A stretch of DNA of 64,000 nucleotides. Origin: Streptomyces sp. R21. GTDB taxonomy: Bacteria; Actinomycetota; Actinomycetes; Streptomycetales; Streptomycetaceae. Location: contig NZ_CP163435.1 of assembly GCF_041051975.1 (NCBI RefSeq), positions 1,302,001 through 1,366,000 on the forward strand. The letters are read 5' to 3'. This document shows positions 17,204 to 26,121 of this stretch, one piece after another (the stretch's first letter is position 1; each line of letters starts with the position of its first letter). A model generated the notes under the pieces. The model had not been told where the DNA came from. It ran no database searches and worked only from the letters and a program-made list of their open reading frames with translations. Made by a program: the position numbers and the translations under genes.

Positions 17204-18661
17204 ATGTCACAGACCCGAACCACCGCTCCCCCCACCCAGGAAAGAACCCCCTCCGCCACACGCAACGTGCTCGTCGTCATCGCACTCGTGTGGACCGTCC
17301 AACTCGTCGCCCTTATGGCCGCCCTGTCAGGCATCGTCCAGGCCGACGTCGCGATCCACTTCCGGACCACGGAAATCGCGTGGTTCACCTTGATGACCCT
17401 GCTGACGGGCACCTTCTTCCTGCCGTTCGCGGTCAAGGCCGCGGCCCTCTTCGGCAAGAAGAAGGTGTTGCTCGTCGCCACCGGGCTGGGCTTCATCGGC
17501 GACCTGATCGCCGCCGTCGCCACCGACTACCGCACGCTGCTGATCGGGCGGGGCATCGCGGGCATCTACGCCGCCACCGCGCCGCTCGCCTACGCGATCA
17601 CCCGCGACGTGTTCCCCCGCCGCTGGGTCGGGCTCGCCAGCGGCATCCTCGCGGGCGGCGTGGGACTCGTCGCCTTCGGCGGGCCGTTCCTGTCCGGCTG
17701 GCTCCTGGACGACTACGGCTTCCGCGGCGTGCTGTGGTTCATGGCCATCAGCACCGCCGCGAGCTTCGTCCTGGTGGCGGCCTTCGTGCCCGAAAGCCCG
17801 GTCCGCACGGTGGGCGGCCGGATGGACTGGCTCGGCGGAATCCTCCTCGGCGGCGGCATCACGGCGCTCGTGTACGCCGTCGGCCAGGGCTCGCACTGGG
17901 GCTGGGACAGCGGCAGGTTCGCCACCTATGTCGCCGGGGCGCTGGTCGCGCTGATCGCCTTCGTCCTCGTCGAGCGCCGGGTCACCGAACCGCTGTTCCC
18001 GCCGGCCATGACACGGCGCCGCCCGGTGTGGAGCGTCCTGCTGGCCACCTCCATCGCGGCCGGTTCGCTCAGCGCCGTCGGCGTCGTGATCCAGCTGCTG
18101 ATCCTGATGCCCGCCATCCCTCGCGTCTCCGAGGGCCTGGGCTGGTCCGGCACCCACAACGCCATCGTCACCAGCCCCATTAGCGCGATGATTCTCGTGG
18201 CGGCCGTCGGCACCGGCTTCCTCGCCCGCCGGACGGATGCCCGCATCCTCCTGGGCACCGGCTCCGCGCTCACCGTGCTCGGCTACGGCATCGGCACCCA
18301 ACTGCACCACAGCGCACCCCAGATCGTGGGCATGGGCCTCATCGCGGGGCTCGGCACGGGCATGGTCATGGCCGTCGTGCCCATCATGATCATCGAGGTG
18401 GTCACCCCCGAGGAGCAGGCGCTGGCCAACGGCGCCCAGACCCTCGGCCAGGGCGTCGCGCAGATCGTCGTCTCCCAGCTGGCCTTCGTCGTGATGGCCC
18501 AGCACGGCGCGGTCCTGAAGGGCACCCAGTTCTACCTCGACACCGGCTTCACGAACGGCCTGTGGCTGGTGGTCGGTTGCTGCACCGTGGGCGCGCTGCT
18601 CGTCCTCCTCATCCCCAGGAGCAAGCGCCTCGACGAGGCGGAAGTCGGTCAGGCGGCCTGA
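17204..18661 (+). CDS. MFS transporter, probable importer of the island's substrate
   Basis: The 485-residue protein has about 14 hydrophobic segments, beginning NVLVVIALVWTVQLVALMAA, and resembles the DHA2-like branch of the major facilitator superfamily. A loop equivalent to motif A appears as AALFGKKKVLL after the second helix, and the C-terminus is short and charged. Such proteins use the proton gradient to move small organic molecules. Being the first gene after the IS scar, facing into the catabolic cluster and carrying two operator types, it is more likely an uptake system or intermediate exporter for the degraded compound than a drug pump; this is inference. The ATG at 17204 follows GGGAAGG. 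Confidence 0.85.
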   Translation: MSQTRTTAPPTQERTPSATRNVLVVIALVWTVQLVALMAALSGIVQADVAIHFRTTEIAWFTLMTLLTGTFFLPFAVKAAALFGKKKVLLVATGLGFIGDLIAAVATDYRTLLIGRGIAGIYAATAPLAYAITRDVFPRRWVGLASGILAGGVGLVAFGGPFLSGWLLDDYGFRGVLWFMAISTAASFVLVAAFVPESPVRTVGGRMDWLGGILLGGGITALVYAVGQGSHWGWDSGRFATYVAGALVALIAFVLVERRVTEPLFPPAMTRRRPVWSVLLATSIAAGSLSAVGVVIQLLILMPAIPRVSEGLGWSGTHNAIVTSPISAMILVAAVGTGFLARRTDARILLGTGSALTVLGYGIGTQLHHSAPQIVGMGLIAGLGTGMVMAVVPIMIIEVVTPEEQALANGAQTLGQGVAQIVVSQLAFVVMAQHGAVLKGTQFYLDTGFTNGLWLVVGCCTVGALLVLLIPRSKRLDEAEVGQAA

Positions 18662-18675
18662 CCGCACGGCTTTGC

Positions 18676-18710
18676 GGCCCGCCCGTCGGCTCATACCGGC
18701 GCGGCGGGCC
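18676..18710. terminator. Hairpin between convergent MFS and SDR genes
   Basis: GGCCCGCC (18676-18683) and GGCGGGCC (18703-18710) are perfect 8-bp arms with a 19-base loop, placed just after the transporter stop. The remaining 140 bases to the SDR stop show no gene. Confidence 0.4.
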
Positions 18711-18850
18711 CTGGCACGCACTCCCGTGGCCCTTGATCTACGTGGCACAGCGCGAGAGGCCGGGCAGTCCGCGCCCGGCCCCTCGGCCACACCCTCCACA
18801 CCGCGACCGACGCGGCGACACGCCCCCTCGCCGTGTCGCCGCCCGCCCGC

Positions 18851-19783
18851 CTACGCGTCCGCGCCCGGTGCGAACTGGTGCTGCAGGAACGCGCCCGACC
18901 AGGCCATCAGGTCCGACGGCACGTAGTAGCCCTTCTCGTCGTTGATGGCGTCCCAGTTCCCCGCCACGTCCTCCACGGTCGCGGGACCGCTCTGGTGCAC
19001 GTATCCCTCGGTCGAGCCGATGAAGAGACGGGCGAAGCGGCCGGCGCCAGCCGTGTAGATCTCGCCGCTGACCGGGCAGCTCTCGTGGGCGAGGTACGCC
19101 ACCATCGGCGCCACCGCGTCCGACGGCATGTACGGCTGGCCCGGGACCGCCTCCGTGGGCTCCTCCTCGGGGCCGCCGCCCATCCGGGTCATGGCCGCCG
19201 GCGCGATCAGGTTGACCTTGATGTTGTGCGGCTCGCCCGCCAGCTTCGCGCTGCGGGCCAGTCCGATCGTGCCGCCCTTGGCCGCCGCGTAGGACAGGTT
19301 GTTGGGCAGTCCGAACACGCCGCTCGACGTCGTCAGGACGACCCGGCCGTAGTTCTGCTCCACGAAGTGCGGCCAGGCGGCGCGCAGCGTGTTGAACGAG
19401 CCGACGAGGTGCACGGCGAGATGGCGCTCCAGGTTCTCCGCGTCGACCTCCGGCAGACCTGCCCACCGGATGATCCCGGCGTTGTTGACGAGGACGTCGA
19501 CGCGCCCGAAATGCTCGATCGCGGTGTTGACGATCGCCTCGCCGCCGGCCGGCGTGGAGACGTCGTGGGTGTCGGCGACGGCCTCGCCACCGGCCGCGGT
19601 GATCTCGTCGACGACCTTCTGGGCGGGTCCGGCGTCCGAGCCGTCGCCCTCCATGGATCCGCCCAGGTCGTTGACGACGACCTTCGCCCCCCGCGCCGCC
19701 AGGAGGCGGGCATGGGCCCGGCCGATCCCCCGGCCCGCGCCGGTGACGACGGCGACGCGTCCTTCGAAGCTGAACTCGCTCAT
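18851..19783 (-). CDS. SDR, 3-hydroxyacyl-CoA / hydroxysteroid dehydrogenase-like
   Basis: This 310-residue short-chain dehydrogenase has the cofactor motif TGAGRGIGRAHA, the NDLGG segment that favours NAD, NNAG, and the active-site S(15x)YAAAK region (TTSSGVFGLPNNLSYAAAKG). The opening GRVAVVTGAGRGIGRAHA and VVVNDLGG are typical of the dehydrogenase part of multifunctional enzyme type 2 and of actinobacterial 17-beta-hydroxysteroid/3-hydroxyacyl-CoA dehydrogenases. It would oxidise a secondary alcohol or 3-hydroxyacyl-CoA. A C-terminal extension of about 50 residues follows the catalytic core. It is the last gene of a six-gene leftward operon, separated from the P450 gene by a hairpin. Confidence 0.8.
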   Translation of the reverse strand: MSEFSFEGRVAVVTGAGRGIGRAHARLLAARGAKVVVNDLGGSMEGDGSDAGPAQKVVDEITAAGGEAVADTHDVSTPAGGEAIVNTAIEHFGRVDVLVNNAGIIRWAGLPEVDAENLERHLAVHLVGSFNTLRAAWPHFVEQNYGRVVLTTSSGVFGLPNNLSYAAAKGGTIGLARSAKLAGEPHNIKVNLIAPAAMTRMGGGPEEEPTEAVPGQPYMPSDAVAPMVAYLAHESCPVSGEIYTAGAGRFARLFIGSTEGYVHQSGPATVEDVAGNWDAINDEKGYYVPSDLMAWSGAFLQHQFAPGADA

Positions 19784-19811
19784 GCCTGACTCCTTTGTCC
19801 TGCGGATACGG

Positions 19812-19845
19812 CCGCGGGTCCCGCCCGTACGAGAGGGACCCGCGG
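19812..19845. terminator. Intra-operon hairpin between P450 and SDR
   Basis: CCGCGGGTCCC (19812-19822) and GGGACCCGCGG (19835-19845) are perfect 11-bp arms with a 12-base loop. With no T tract, it may reduce rather than stop transcription into the last SDR gene, or stabilise the upstream mRNA. Confidence 0.45.
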
Positions 19846-19865
19846 AACGATGGAAGGGCGGCCGG

Positions 19866-21098
19866 CTACCAGGTGACCGGCAGCTCGGCGATGCCGAATG
19901 CCAGCGCGTCGGCCGGACGGAACGCGAGTTCGTCGCGGTCGACGGCGAGGCGGAGGGTCGGGACGCGCCGGTAGAGGGTGCCGTAGACGACCTGGAGCTC
20001 GATACGAGCGAGCTGCTGGCCCAGGCACTGGTGGATGCCCCAGCCGAAGGCGTGGTGGTGGGTCGCCTTGCGGGTGAGGTCGAGCTTCTCGGGCTCGGGG
20101 AACGCCGTGGGGTCCCAGTTGCCGGCAGGCAGCGGGACGACGATGCCGTCCCCCGCCTTGATCTGCACGCCCTCGAACTCGAAGTCCTCGCGAGCGATCC
20201 GCCGCTGCCCGAACTGGGCGACGGTCAGATAGCGCAGGATCTCCTCCACCGCGGGCGCGACGGCCTTCGTGTCGTCGATCTCGCGCAGCGCCGACAGCTG
20301 GTCGGGGTTCTCCAGCAGCAGGGCGGTACCCACCGTGATCATGGTCGCGCTGGTCTCGTGACCGGCGATCAGCAGGATCATGGCGAGCAGGGTGGCCTCG
20401 GGGAGGGTGAGGTCACCGTCCTTGACCCGGGCGGCGAAGTCGGAGAGCACATCGTCTCCGGGCGTCTCCATCTTGACCCGGATCAGCTGGGCCAGGTAGC
20501 CGCCGAGGGCCTCGCTCGCCCGCCGGTCGTCCTCCGCCGTCTTGTCGCTCCGGGTGGCGAAGGAGGCGTGTTCCTGGAAGAAGTCGTGGTCCTCGTACGG
20601 CACGCCGAGCAGCGCGCAGATCATCAGCGAGGGCAGCGGCAGGGCGAGCGCGGTCACCAGGTCCGTCGGGTTCGGGCCGGCCAGCATCTTGTCGATCAGC
20701 TCGTCGGTGAACTGCTGGATCTTCGGCCGCAGCGTCTCCATCCGAGGACGGGTGAAGGGCCGGGTCATCATGCGGCGGATGCGCGTGTGGTCGGCGCCGT
20801 CCGCGTTGAAGATCGTGAGCGGGTGGTGCTGGACGTTCTCCGCCATGGCCTGGTTCGGGAGCGGGAACCCGGGCTGTTTGTCGTCCGAACTCACCCGGGG
20901 GTCGGACAGGATGGCGCGCTGCGCGGCATGGCCGGTGACGAGCCACGGGGTGCTGCCGTCCCAGATCCGGCCCCGGGTGATCGGGGCCTTCTCGTTCAGG
21001 GCGCGCAGTCCCGGCGCCGGGGCGAAGGGGCACTTGGGGTCCCGGTCGTCCTGGTAGTAGTAGACCTGCTCGTCGGGGGCGAGCTGCGTCTCGGCCAT
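19866..21098 (-). CDS. Cytochrome P450 monooxygenase 1
   Basis: The 410-residue protein is a bacterial class I P450. It shows the I-helix oxygen-binding motif AGHETSA, the ExxR pair in EEILRYL, and the heme loop FGWGIHQCLGQQLARIE with the cysteine ligand at residue 358. It inserts one oxygen atom from O2, taking electrons from a ferredoxin; the ferredoxin and reductase genes lie directly upstream in the same operon, making a complete system. It is clearly paralogous to the P450 at 56023-57264 (shared DRDPKCPFAP-like N-terminus, SLMICALLGVPYEDHDFF, and the same heme loop). I chose the ATG at 21098, preceded by GGAGG, over in-frame upstream starts that lack support. Substrate unknown. Confidence 0.95.
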   Translation of the reverse strand: MAETQLAPDEQVYYYQDDRDPKCPFAPAPGLRALNEKAPITRGRIWDGSTPWLVTGHAAQRAILSDPRVSSDDKQPGFPLPNQAMAENVQHHPLTIFNADGADHTRIRRMMTRPFTRPRMETLRPKIQQFTDELIDKMLAGPNPTDLVTALALPLPSLMICALLGVPYEDHDFFQEHASFATRSDKTAEDDRRASEALGGYLAQLIRVKMETPGDDVLSDFAARVKDGDLTLPEATLLAMILLIAGHETSATMITVGTALLLENPDQLSALREIDDTKAVAPAVEEILRYLTVAQFGQRRIAREDFEFEGVQIKAGDGIVVPLPAGNWDPTAFPEPEKLDLTRKATHHHAFGWGIHQCLGQQLARIELQVVYGTLYRRVPTLRLAVDRDELAFRPADALAFGIAELPVTW

Positions 21099-21150
21099 GG
21101 TTTCCTCCAGTGATAGGGGGTGTGGGGGGAACGGCGGAAGCTGGGGAGTG

Positions 21151-21345
21151 CTATTCCTCGATGCGGATGGCCAGCGCCGGGCACACCGCGGCGGCGTTGC
21201 GGACGTCGTCGGCCACCTCCGCGGGCGGGTTCTCGTCGAGGACGATGACGATGCCGTCCTCCTCGCGCTGGTCGAACACGTCCAGGGCGGCCGACACGCA
21301 CTGTCCGGCGGCGACGCACTTGTCCTCGTCGACGACAACCTTCAT
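21151..21345 (-). CDS. [3Fe-4S] ferredoxin of the P450 system
   Basis: The 64-residue acidic protein has CVAAGQC near residue 10 and a single late CP pair (AAVCPALAI), the spacing of P450-associated [3Fe-4S] ferredoxins lacking the fourth ligand. It would carry single electrons from the reductase encoded just upstream (17 bp gap) to the P450 encoded 52 bp downstream. A ribosome site GGAG lies ahead of the ATG. Confidence 0.93.
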   Translation of the reverse strand: MKVVVDEDKCVAAGQCVSAALDVFDQREEDGIVIVLDENPPAEVADDVRNAAAVCPALAIRIEE

Positions 21346-21362
21346 GGGAGTTCTCCGATCGT

Positions 21363-22568
21363 TCAGTGAGTGGGGGTGGGAGCCTGCAGCCCGTCGACGA
21401 CCGACTGGCGCAGAAGGCGGGCCTGCTTGGGCATGTTCCAGCCGAGAACACCGGTGACCCGGCCCTCGCTGCGGTATCGGGCGACGAAGCGACGGGCCGT
21501 CAGGTCGCCCTCGACGACGTCCACTTCGGCGTCCACGGGCAGGAAGCCGTGCACCTGGAGCTTGGCGTCGTACTGGTCAGTCCAGAAATACGGAACCGGC
21601 GTGTACGGCCGGCCGTCGCCGAGGATGTCGGCGGCGACCGCCATGGCCTGCTCGGTGGCGTTGGTCCGGTTCTCCAGGCGGAGGAGCCGGCCCAGGTGCT
21701 CGTGGTGCCAGCGGGCCACGTCGCCCACGGCGTAGATGCCCTCCCCGGCACGGCAACGGGAGTCGCAGACCACTCCGTTGTCGAGTTCGAGGCCGCTGTC
21801 CGCCAGCCACTCGGTGGCCGGGACGGCACCGATGGCGACGACCACGACGTCGGCCGGCAGCTCCTGGCCCGTGAGCAGCCGTACGCCCGTGACCCGGCCC
21901 GCCTCGGAGGTGAACCCCTCGACGCCGGTGCCCAGCCTCAGCCGTACGCCTCGCTCGCTGTGCAGTTCGCCGAGCACTCCCGACACCAGCGGGCCCACCT
22001 GGAGGGCCATCGGTGCCTCGAGCGGACCGGTGAGGGTGACGTCGAGGCCGAGGGTGCGGGCGGTGGCCGCGATCTCGGAACCGAGGACGCCCTCTCCGAC
22101 GACCACGACGCGGGTGGCGCCGAGCAGTTCCCCCCGCAGGGTGAGGGAGTCGTCGAGGGTGCGCAGGACGTGCACGCCGGTCAGGCCCTCGTGGCCGGGC
22201 AGGGCGCGTGGCCGTACGCCCGTGGCGATCACGATCGCGTCGGCCCGCAGCTCGCGCCCGGACCCGGTGCGTACCGTGCGGGTCGCGGGGTCCAGGGAGA
22301 CGGCCGGGTCGCCGAGGACGAACTCGGCGTCCAGGCCGTCGAGCACGTCCTGCGCGCGCAGGGCGGCACGGTCCGGCTCCCAGGCTCCGGAGAGCACCTG
22401 CTTGGACAGCGGCGGGCGGTCGTAAGGGGCGTGCGGTTCGTCGCCGAGCACCGTGATCCGGCCCTCGTAGCCCTTGCGGCGCAGGGCCTCTACGGTGGTC
22501 AGTCCGGACGCGGAGGCTCCCACGACCAGGACGTGGGCGGGGGCCGTGGCGTCGTCCTCGATGCTCAT
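21363..22568 (-). CDS. Ferredoxin reductase (FAD/NAD(P)H)
   Basis: This 401-residue flavoprotein has two dinucleotide folds: VLVVGASASGLTTVEALRRK for FAD, and RVVVVGEGVLGSEIAATARTL for NAD(P)H. The motif YDRPPLSKQVL and the late GIYAVGDVARW are typical of putidaredoxin- or rhodocoxin-reductase-like enzymes. It passes electrons from NAD(P)H to the adjacent ferredoxin. It is the only reductase of this kind in the window, so it may also serve the second ferredoxin (44663-44851) and second P450 (56023-57264). The ATG at 22568 has GGAG upstream. Confidence 0.92.
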   Translation of the reverse strand: MSIEDDATAPAHVLVVGASASGLTTVEALRRKGYEGRITVLGDEPHAPYDRPPLSKQVLSGAWEPDRAALRAQDVLDGLDAEFVLGDPAVSLDPATRTVRTGSGRELRADAIVIATGVRPRALPGHEGLTGVHVLRTLDDSLTLRGELLGATRVVVVGEGVLGSEIAATARTLGLDVTLTGPLEAPMALQVGPLVSGVLGELHSERGVRLRLGTGVEGFTSEAGRVTGVRLLTGQELPADVVVVAIGAVPATEWLADSGLELDNGVVCDSRCRAGEGIYAVGDVARWHHEHLGRLLRLENRTNATEQAMAVAADILGDGRPYTPVPYFWTDQYDAKLQVHGFLPVDAEVDVVEGDLTARRFVARYRSEGRVTGVLGWNMPKQARLLRQSVVDGLQAPTPTH

Positions 22569-22628
22569 GCGTGGCTCCAGTGCAGAGTTCGTGCGGTGTG
22601 CGGTGTGCGGTGCGGAAGAGAGGGCCGG

Positions 22629-23369
22629 TCAGTACACGTAGCGCCCGCCGTTGACGCCGAACGTCTGGCCGGTCACATAGCCCGCCTCCTCCGAGGCGAG
22701 GTAGGCCACCGCGTGCGCCACGTCCTCGGGCGTGCCGGCCCGTTTCATCGGCATCGTGGCCGCGGCCGCCTCCACGTCGATGGGGCCCTGGCGCACCAGC
22801 GGGGTGTCGATGAAGCCCGGCGGGACGTGGTTGACCGTGATGCCCTTCTCGATGTACTCGACCGCCAGTGCCCTGGTGAGGGCGATGACGCCGCCCTTGG
22901 AGGAGGCGTAGTGGGCCATGGCCGGGGCGCCGGTCTGGGCGGAGGACGAGGAGATGTTGATGATCCGGCCCCAGCTCGCGTCGACCATGTCGGGGATCAG
23001 CTGCCGGGTGACCAGGAAGGGGCCTTTGAGGTTGATCCCGATCATGCGGTCCCAGGACGCCTCACTGATGTTGGTGAAGGGTTCGTAGGCGGTCGTCCCG
23101 GCGTTGTTGACCAGGATCGTGACCGGCCCGAACTCCTCGCGTGTGCGCGCGGCGGACCGGGCCACGGCGGCGGCATCGGCGGCGTCACCGCCCACCGCGA
23201 GGGCTCTGCCGCCCGCCGCCTGGATCTCGGCGACGGTCTTCTCGGCGCCCTCGGTGTTCAGGTCCCAGACCGCCACGGCGGCCCCCTTGGCCGCGAGCAC
23301 GGTCGCGATCCCGCGTCCGATTCCCCGCGCGCCGCCGGTGACGACCGCGACCTTTCCCTGCAGTGACAT
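22629..23369 (-). CDS. SDR family oxidoreductase
   Basis: The 246-residue enzyme is a classical short-chain dehydrogenase: TGGARGIGRGIA for the cofactor, DLNTEG after the second strand suggesting NAD preference, NNAGTTAYEPF, catalytic SSSSAQTGAPAMAHYASSKG, and a C-terminus FGVNGGRYVY. It probably oxidises an alcohol made by the neighbouring P450 to a ketone, which would give a substrate for the divergent Baeyer-Villiger enzyme; this link is inference from position. The ATG at 23369 follows GAGGAG. Confidence 0.85.
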   Translation of the reverse strand: MSLQGKVAVVTGGARGIGRGIATVLAAKGAAVAVWDLNTEGAEKTVAEIQAAGGRALAVGGDAADAAAVARSAARTREEFGPVTILVNNAGTTAYEPFTNISEASWDRMIGINLKGPFLVTRQLIPDMVDASWGRIINISSSSAQTGAPAMAHYASSKGGVIALTRALAVEYIEKGITVNHVPPGFIDTPLVRQGPIDVEAAAATMPMKRAGTPEDVAHAVAYLASEEAGYVTGQTFGVNGGRYVY

Positions 23370-23431
23370 GTGTACTCCTCGGCTCTTTCGATGTGGGGTG
23401 GCGGCGGCTGACGCCCCGGCCGGCGGCCGTG

Positions 23432-23824
23432 TCAGCCCTCCAGCGCCTCGCGTGCAGCGGTGCGCGCGGCGACCGCCCGGGGGAACCCGGTGTAGCCGCT
23501 GGAGTGGTAGATGACCTCGGCGATCTCGTCCTCGGTCAGCCCGTTCGTCAGCGCGATGCGGACGTGGGTCTTCAGCTCGGTCTCCGCCCCCAGGGCGATG
23601 AGGATGCCGAGCGTGACCAGGCTGCGATCGCGCGGGGCGAGGCCCGCACGCCCCCACAGCGCCCCCCAGACACTGGTGAGGCCGATGTCGACGAGTTCTT
23701 CCCCGAGGCGACCGTCCCGCAGGTCGACTTCCTCCTCGGGAAACACGCCCGGCAGGGCGGCCCGCATGGCCTTCCAGCCCGCGGCCCGCAGATCGGTGGC
23801 TTCTTCGACGGTCTTGTCACTCAT
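23432..23824 (-). CDS. Carboxymuconolactone decarboxylase family protein
   Basis: The 130-residue helical protein resembles the gamma-carboxymuconolactone decarboxylase / AhpD-like fold: GRLGEELVDIGLTSVWGALW, RDRSLVTLGILIALG, and ELKTHVRIALTNGLTEDEIAEVI with a YHSSGYTGFP end. It lacks the CxxC pair of AhpD-type peroxidases, so a decarboxylase or hydrolase-like role is more likely than redox. As first gene of the six-gene operon it lies next to the 20-bp operator. True substrate unknown. The ATG at 23824 follows GGGAG. Confidence 0.8.
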   Translation of the reverse strand: MSDKTVEEATDLRAAGWKAMRAALPGVFPEEEVDLRDGRLGEELVDIGLTSVWGALWGRAGLAPRDRSLVTLGILIALGAETELKTHVRIALTNGLTEDEIAEVIYHSSGYTGFPRAVAARTAAREALEG

Positions 23825-23866
23825 GACTGACTCCCGTTGCGCGGCTTCGCGTCCCTCAGCGAAAGT

Positions 23867-23886
23867 TAGACCAGACGGTCGGTACA
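23867..23886. promoter_or_regulatory. 20-bp TetR-type operator before the P450 operon
   Basis: On the reverse strand this reads TGTACCGACCGTCTGGTCTA, matching the site at 17150-17169 at 18 of 20 positions. It lies 43 bases before the carboxymuconolactone decarboxylase-like gene. Confidence 0.6.
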
Positions 23887-23956
23887 ATCAATCTCCAGGG
23901 CGGGATTCACATCCATTGAAGGAATCCGACCCCTCCTCTACTCTCAGCCTCATTAT

Positions 23957-23976
23957 TCGACTGACCGGTCGAAACA
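23957..23976. promoter_or_regulatory. 20-bp TetR-type operator before the Baeyer-Villiger gene
   Basis: The reverse strand reads TGTTTCGACCGGTCAGTCGA, a variant of the 20-bp operator closest to the site at 26540. It lies 28 bases before the monooxygenase start, so both arms of this divergent promoter have a site. Confidence 0.5.
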
Positions 23977-24003
23977 TCAATCCAGGCTCACGCGGGAGAG
24001 CAC

Positions 24004-25638
24004 ATGAGCGAAACCACGAAGACGGACCCGGCGGACCAGGGCCTCGTTGACGTACTGGTCATCGGAGCCGGCGTCACCGGCATCTACCAGCTGTACCGGG
24101 CCCAGGAGGCCGGGTTCTCGGTGAAGCTGCTCGAAGCGGGCAGCGGCGTGGGCGGCACCTGGTACTGGAATCGCTACCCGGAGGCGCGCTTCGACTCCGA
24201 GAGCTACACCTACGGCTACCTGTTCTCCAAGGAGCTGTGGGAGGAGTGGGAGTGGTCGGAGCGCTTCGCCGGCCAGCCGGAGATCGAGCGCTACTTCAAC
24301 CACGTGGTCGACCGGTTCGACCTGCGGCGCCACATCTCGTTCGGCGCGAAGGTGGCCTCGGCGGTCTGGGACGAGACGACCGGCACCTGGACCGTGCGCA
24401 CCACAGCCGGCACCGAGGTCCGGGCACGGTTCGTCGTCGCGGCGACCGGCAACCTCTCGGTGCCCTTCATCCCGGGCATCCCGGGCCGCGAGGACTTCCG
24501 CGGCGAGCAGCACCACACCTCCCGCTGGCCGAAGACCCCCGTCGACTTCACCGGTAAGCGGGTGGCCCAGATCGGCACCGGCTCCAGCGGTGTGCAGATC
24601 ATCTCCGCGATCGCGGACGACGTGGACCGGCTGACGGTCTTCCAGAAGGACGCCGACTGGCTCACGCCGCTCAACAACGGGCCGATCACGCCCGCGGAAC
24701 AGGCGGAGCTCAAGGCGAACTTCGAGTCCATCCGCGAGACGCTGAACACCTCGCCGAGCGGGTTCCTCCACCAGATCGTCATGCGCTCGGGCCTCGAGGA
24801 CAGCCCGGAGGAACGCCAGGCCTTCTACGAGGAGCGGTGGAACGGCCCCGGCTTCACGAAGCTGACCGAGCACTACATGGACATGCTGTCGAACGAGACC
24901 GTGAACGCCGAGTGGTGCGCGTTCATGGCCGAGAAGATCCGCTGCATCGTCAAGGACCCGGCGACGGCGGACAAGTTGATCCCCAAGGCCCATGGCTACG
25001 GCGGGCGGCGGCCCCCCTTCGGGACCGGCTACTACGAGACGTACAACAAGCCGAACGTCTCGCTCGTCGACATCAACGAGACGCCGATCAGCCGCATCAC
25101 CGAGGACGGGATCGAAACCCCCGCGGGTGCCGAGGAGTTCGACATCATCATCTGGGCGACCGGCTACGACTTCGGTACCGGCGCCCTCAACAGGCTCGGC
25201 GTGCGGGGGCGCCAGGGTCTCCCGCTGAAGGAGTACTGGTCGGACGGCCCGCGCACCTACCTCGGGGTGGCGACGGCCGGCTTCCCGAACTTCTTCTTCC
25301 CCGGCGGTCCGCACGGCGCGACGGGCAACAACCCGCGGTACGCCGGCGACCAGGTGGAGATCGTCACCGACGCGATCGTCCACGCGCGCGCGGGCGGTTA
25401 CGACACCGTCGAGGTGTCCGAGGCCGCCGAGACGGAGTGGACGGACAGCATGAACAACAGCAAGATGTCCTCCTTCCTCGAGAGCAGCTACTTCTACGGC
25501 GGCAACATCCCCGGCAAGCCGGTCAAGCAGCTGCTGAACCCGACGGGCCGGTGGGCGCTCCAGGAGGCGATCGGCGCCATCAAACAGAACGAGTACGCGA
25601 CGTTCGTCTTCGCCAAGGCCGAGGCCCCCCACGCCTGA
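24004..25638 (+). CDS. Type I Baeyer-Villiger monooxygenase
   Basis: The 544-residue flavoprotein has an FAD fold near residue 20 (VIGAGVTGIYQLYRAQEAG), GGTWYWNRYPEARFD, the type I fingerprint FRGEQHHTSRWP at residues 165-176, and an NADPH fold directly after it (VAQIGTGSSGVQI). Length and motifs match cyclohexanone/cyclopentanone-type enzymes. Such proteins insert oxygen next to a ketone to make an ester or lactone using NADPH and O2, which opens rings or removes side chains. It diverges from the P450 operon across a 179-bp promoter carrying two operators. The ATG at 24004 follows GGGAGAG. The natural ketone is unknown. Confidence 0.93.
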   Translation: MSETTKTDPADQGLVDVLVIGAGVTGIYQLYRAQEAGFSVKLLEAGSGVGGTWYWNRYPEARFDSESYTYGYLFSKELWEEWEWSERFAGQPEIERYFNHVVDRFDLRRHISFGAKVASAVWDETTGTWTVRTTAGTEVRARFVVAATGNLSVPFIPGIPGREDFRGEQHHTSRWPKTPVDFTGKRVAQIGTGSSGVQIISAIADDVDRLTVFQKDADWLTPLNNGPITPAEQAELKANFESIRETLNTSPSGFLHQIVMRSGLEDSPEERQAFYEERWNGPGFTKLTEHYMDMLSNETVNAEWCAFMAEKIRCIVKDPATADKLIPKAHGYGGRRPPFGTGYYETYNKPNVSLVDINETPISRITEDGIETPAGAEEFDIIIWATGYDFGTGALNRLGVRGRQGLPLKEYWSDGPRTYLGVATAGFPNFFFPGGPHGATGNNPRYAGDQVEIVTDAIVHARAGGYDTVEVSEAAETEWTDSMNNSKMSSFLESSYFYGGNIPGKPVKQLLNPTGRWALQEAIGAIKQNEYATFVFAKAEAPHA

Positions 25639-25648
25639 ACGCGCGGAC

Positions 25649-25681
25649 GCCCGAGCCGCCCTGGACGTGGGCGGCACGGGC
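25649..25681. terminator. Terminator hairpin between convergent BVMO and NTF2-fold genes
   Basis: GCCCGAGCCGCC (25649-25660) pairs with GGCGGCACGGGC (25670-25681) with one mismatch, within 15 bases after the monooxygenase stop. Confidence 0.5.
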
Positions 25682-25701
25682 GTCGGTGCTCGGGCGGGGC
25701 G

Positions 25702-26097
25702 CTACGGCTGGAAGGACGTGACCCGCTTACGGAACTTCCATGCGCCGTCCACGCGGACCAGCGTGTCCTCGTAGCTCCCGACGAGCTGTACGGCCCAGCC
25801 CTCCTCGCCGCGCGCGAAGAAGACCAGGCTGCTGCTGGCCGTCACCTCGTCGCCAGGCGGCGAGGTGAGGAGGGTGTTGCCGACGAGGTGCAGCTGCGGG
25901 GCCTGCGGGACGAAGGCCCCGAAGGCCTTGCCGATCGCCTCCCGGCCCTCGAAGGTGCCCTGCCCGACGATCTCGGCGACGCCGTCCTCGGTGAACAGCC
26001 CGGGGATCTCCTCGCTGCGGCCCGCGTCGAGGGCGTGGGTGTAGGCGGCGATGGCGTTCTGTACGCCGGCCAGTGCTTCTTCGGCGGTTACGGTCAT
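25702..26097 (-). CDS. NTF2-like / SnoaL-like protein A
   Basis: The 131-residue protein has the cone-shaped NTF2 fold pattern: an N-terminal helix (IAAYTHALDAG), a LFTEDGVAEIVGQGTFEGRE turn, and paired strands ending SYEDTLVRVDGAWKFRKR. The fold includes ketosteroid isomerase, SnoaL cyclases and small dehydratases. It is a paralogue of the next gene upstream (25 bases away, same strand), sharing PQLHxVGNTxxTS and the VDGxWxxxxRVTxFQ end. The pair may form a heterodimer. Reaction unknown. Confidence 0.75.
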   Translation of the reverse strand: MTVTAEEALAGVQNAIAAYTHALDAGRSEEIPGLFTEDGVAEIVGQGTFEGREAIGKAFGAFVPQAPQLHLVGNTLLTSPPGDEVTASSSLVFFARGEEGWAVQLVGSYEDTLVRVDGAWKFRKRVTSFQP

Positions 26098-26121
26098 CGT
26101 TTCTCTCCTGAGGGGGTTGGA

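Noticed and set aside
22629..23657. Longer version of the SDR starting at 23657
   Set aside because: The extra N-terminus overlaps the carboxymuconolactone decarboxylase-like gene and has no homology; the ATG at 23369 has GAGGAG and starts at the conserved Rossmann strand.
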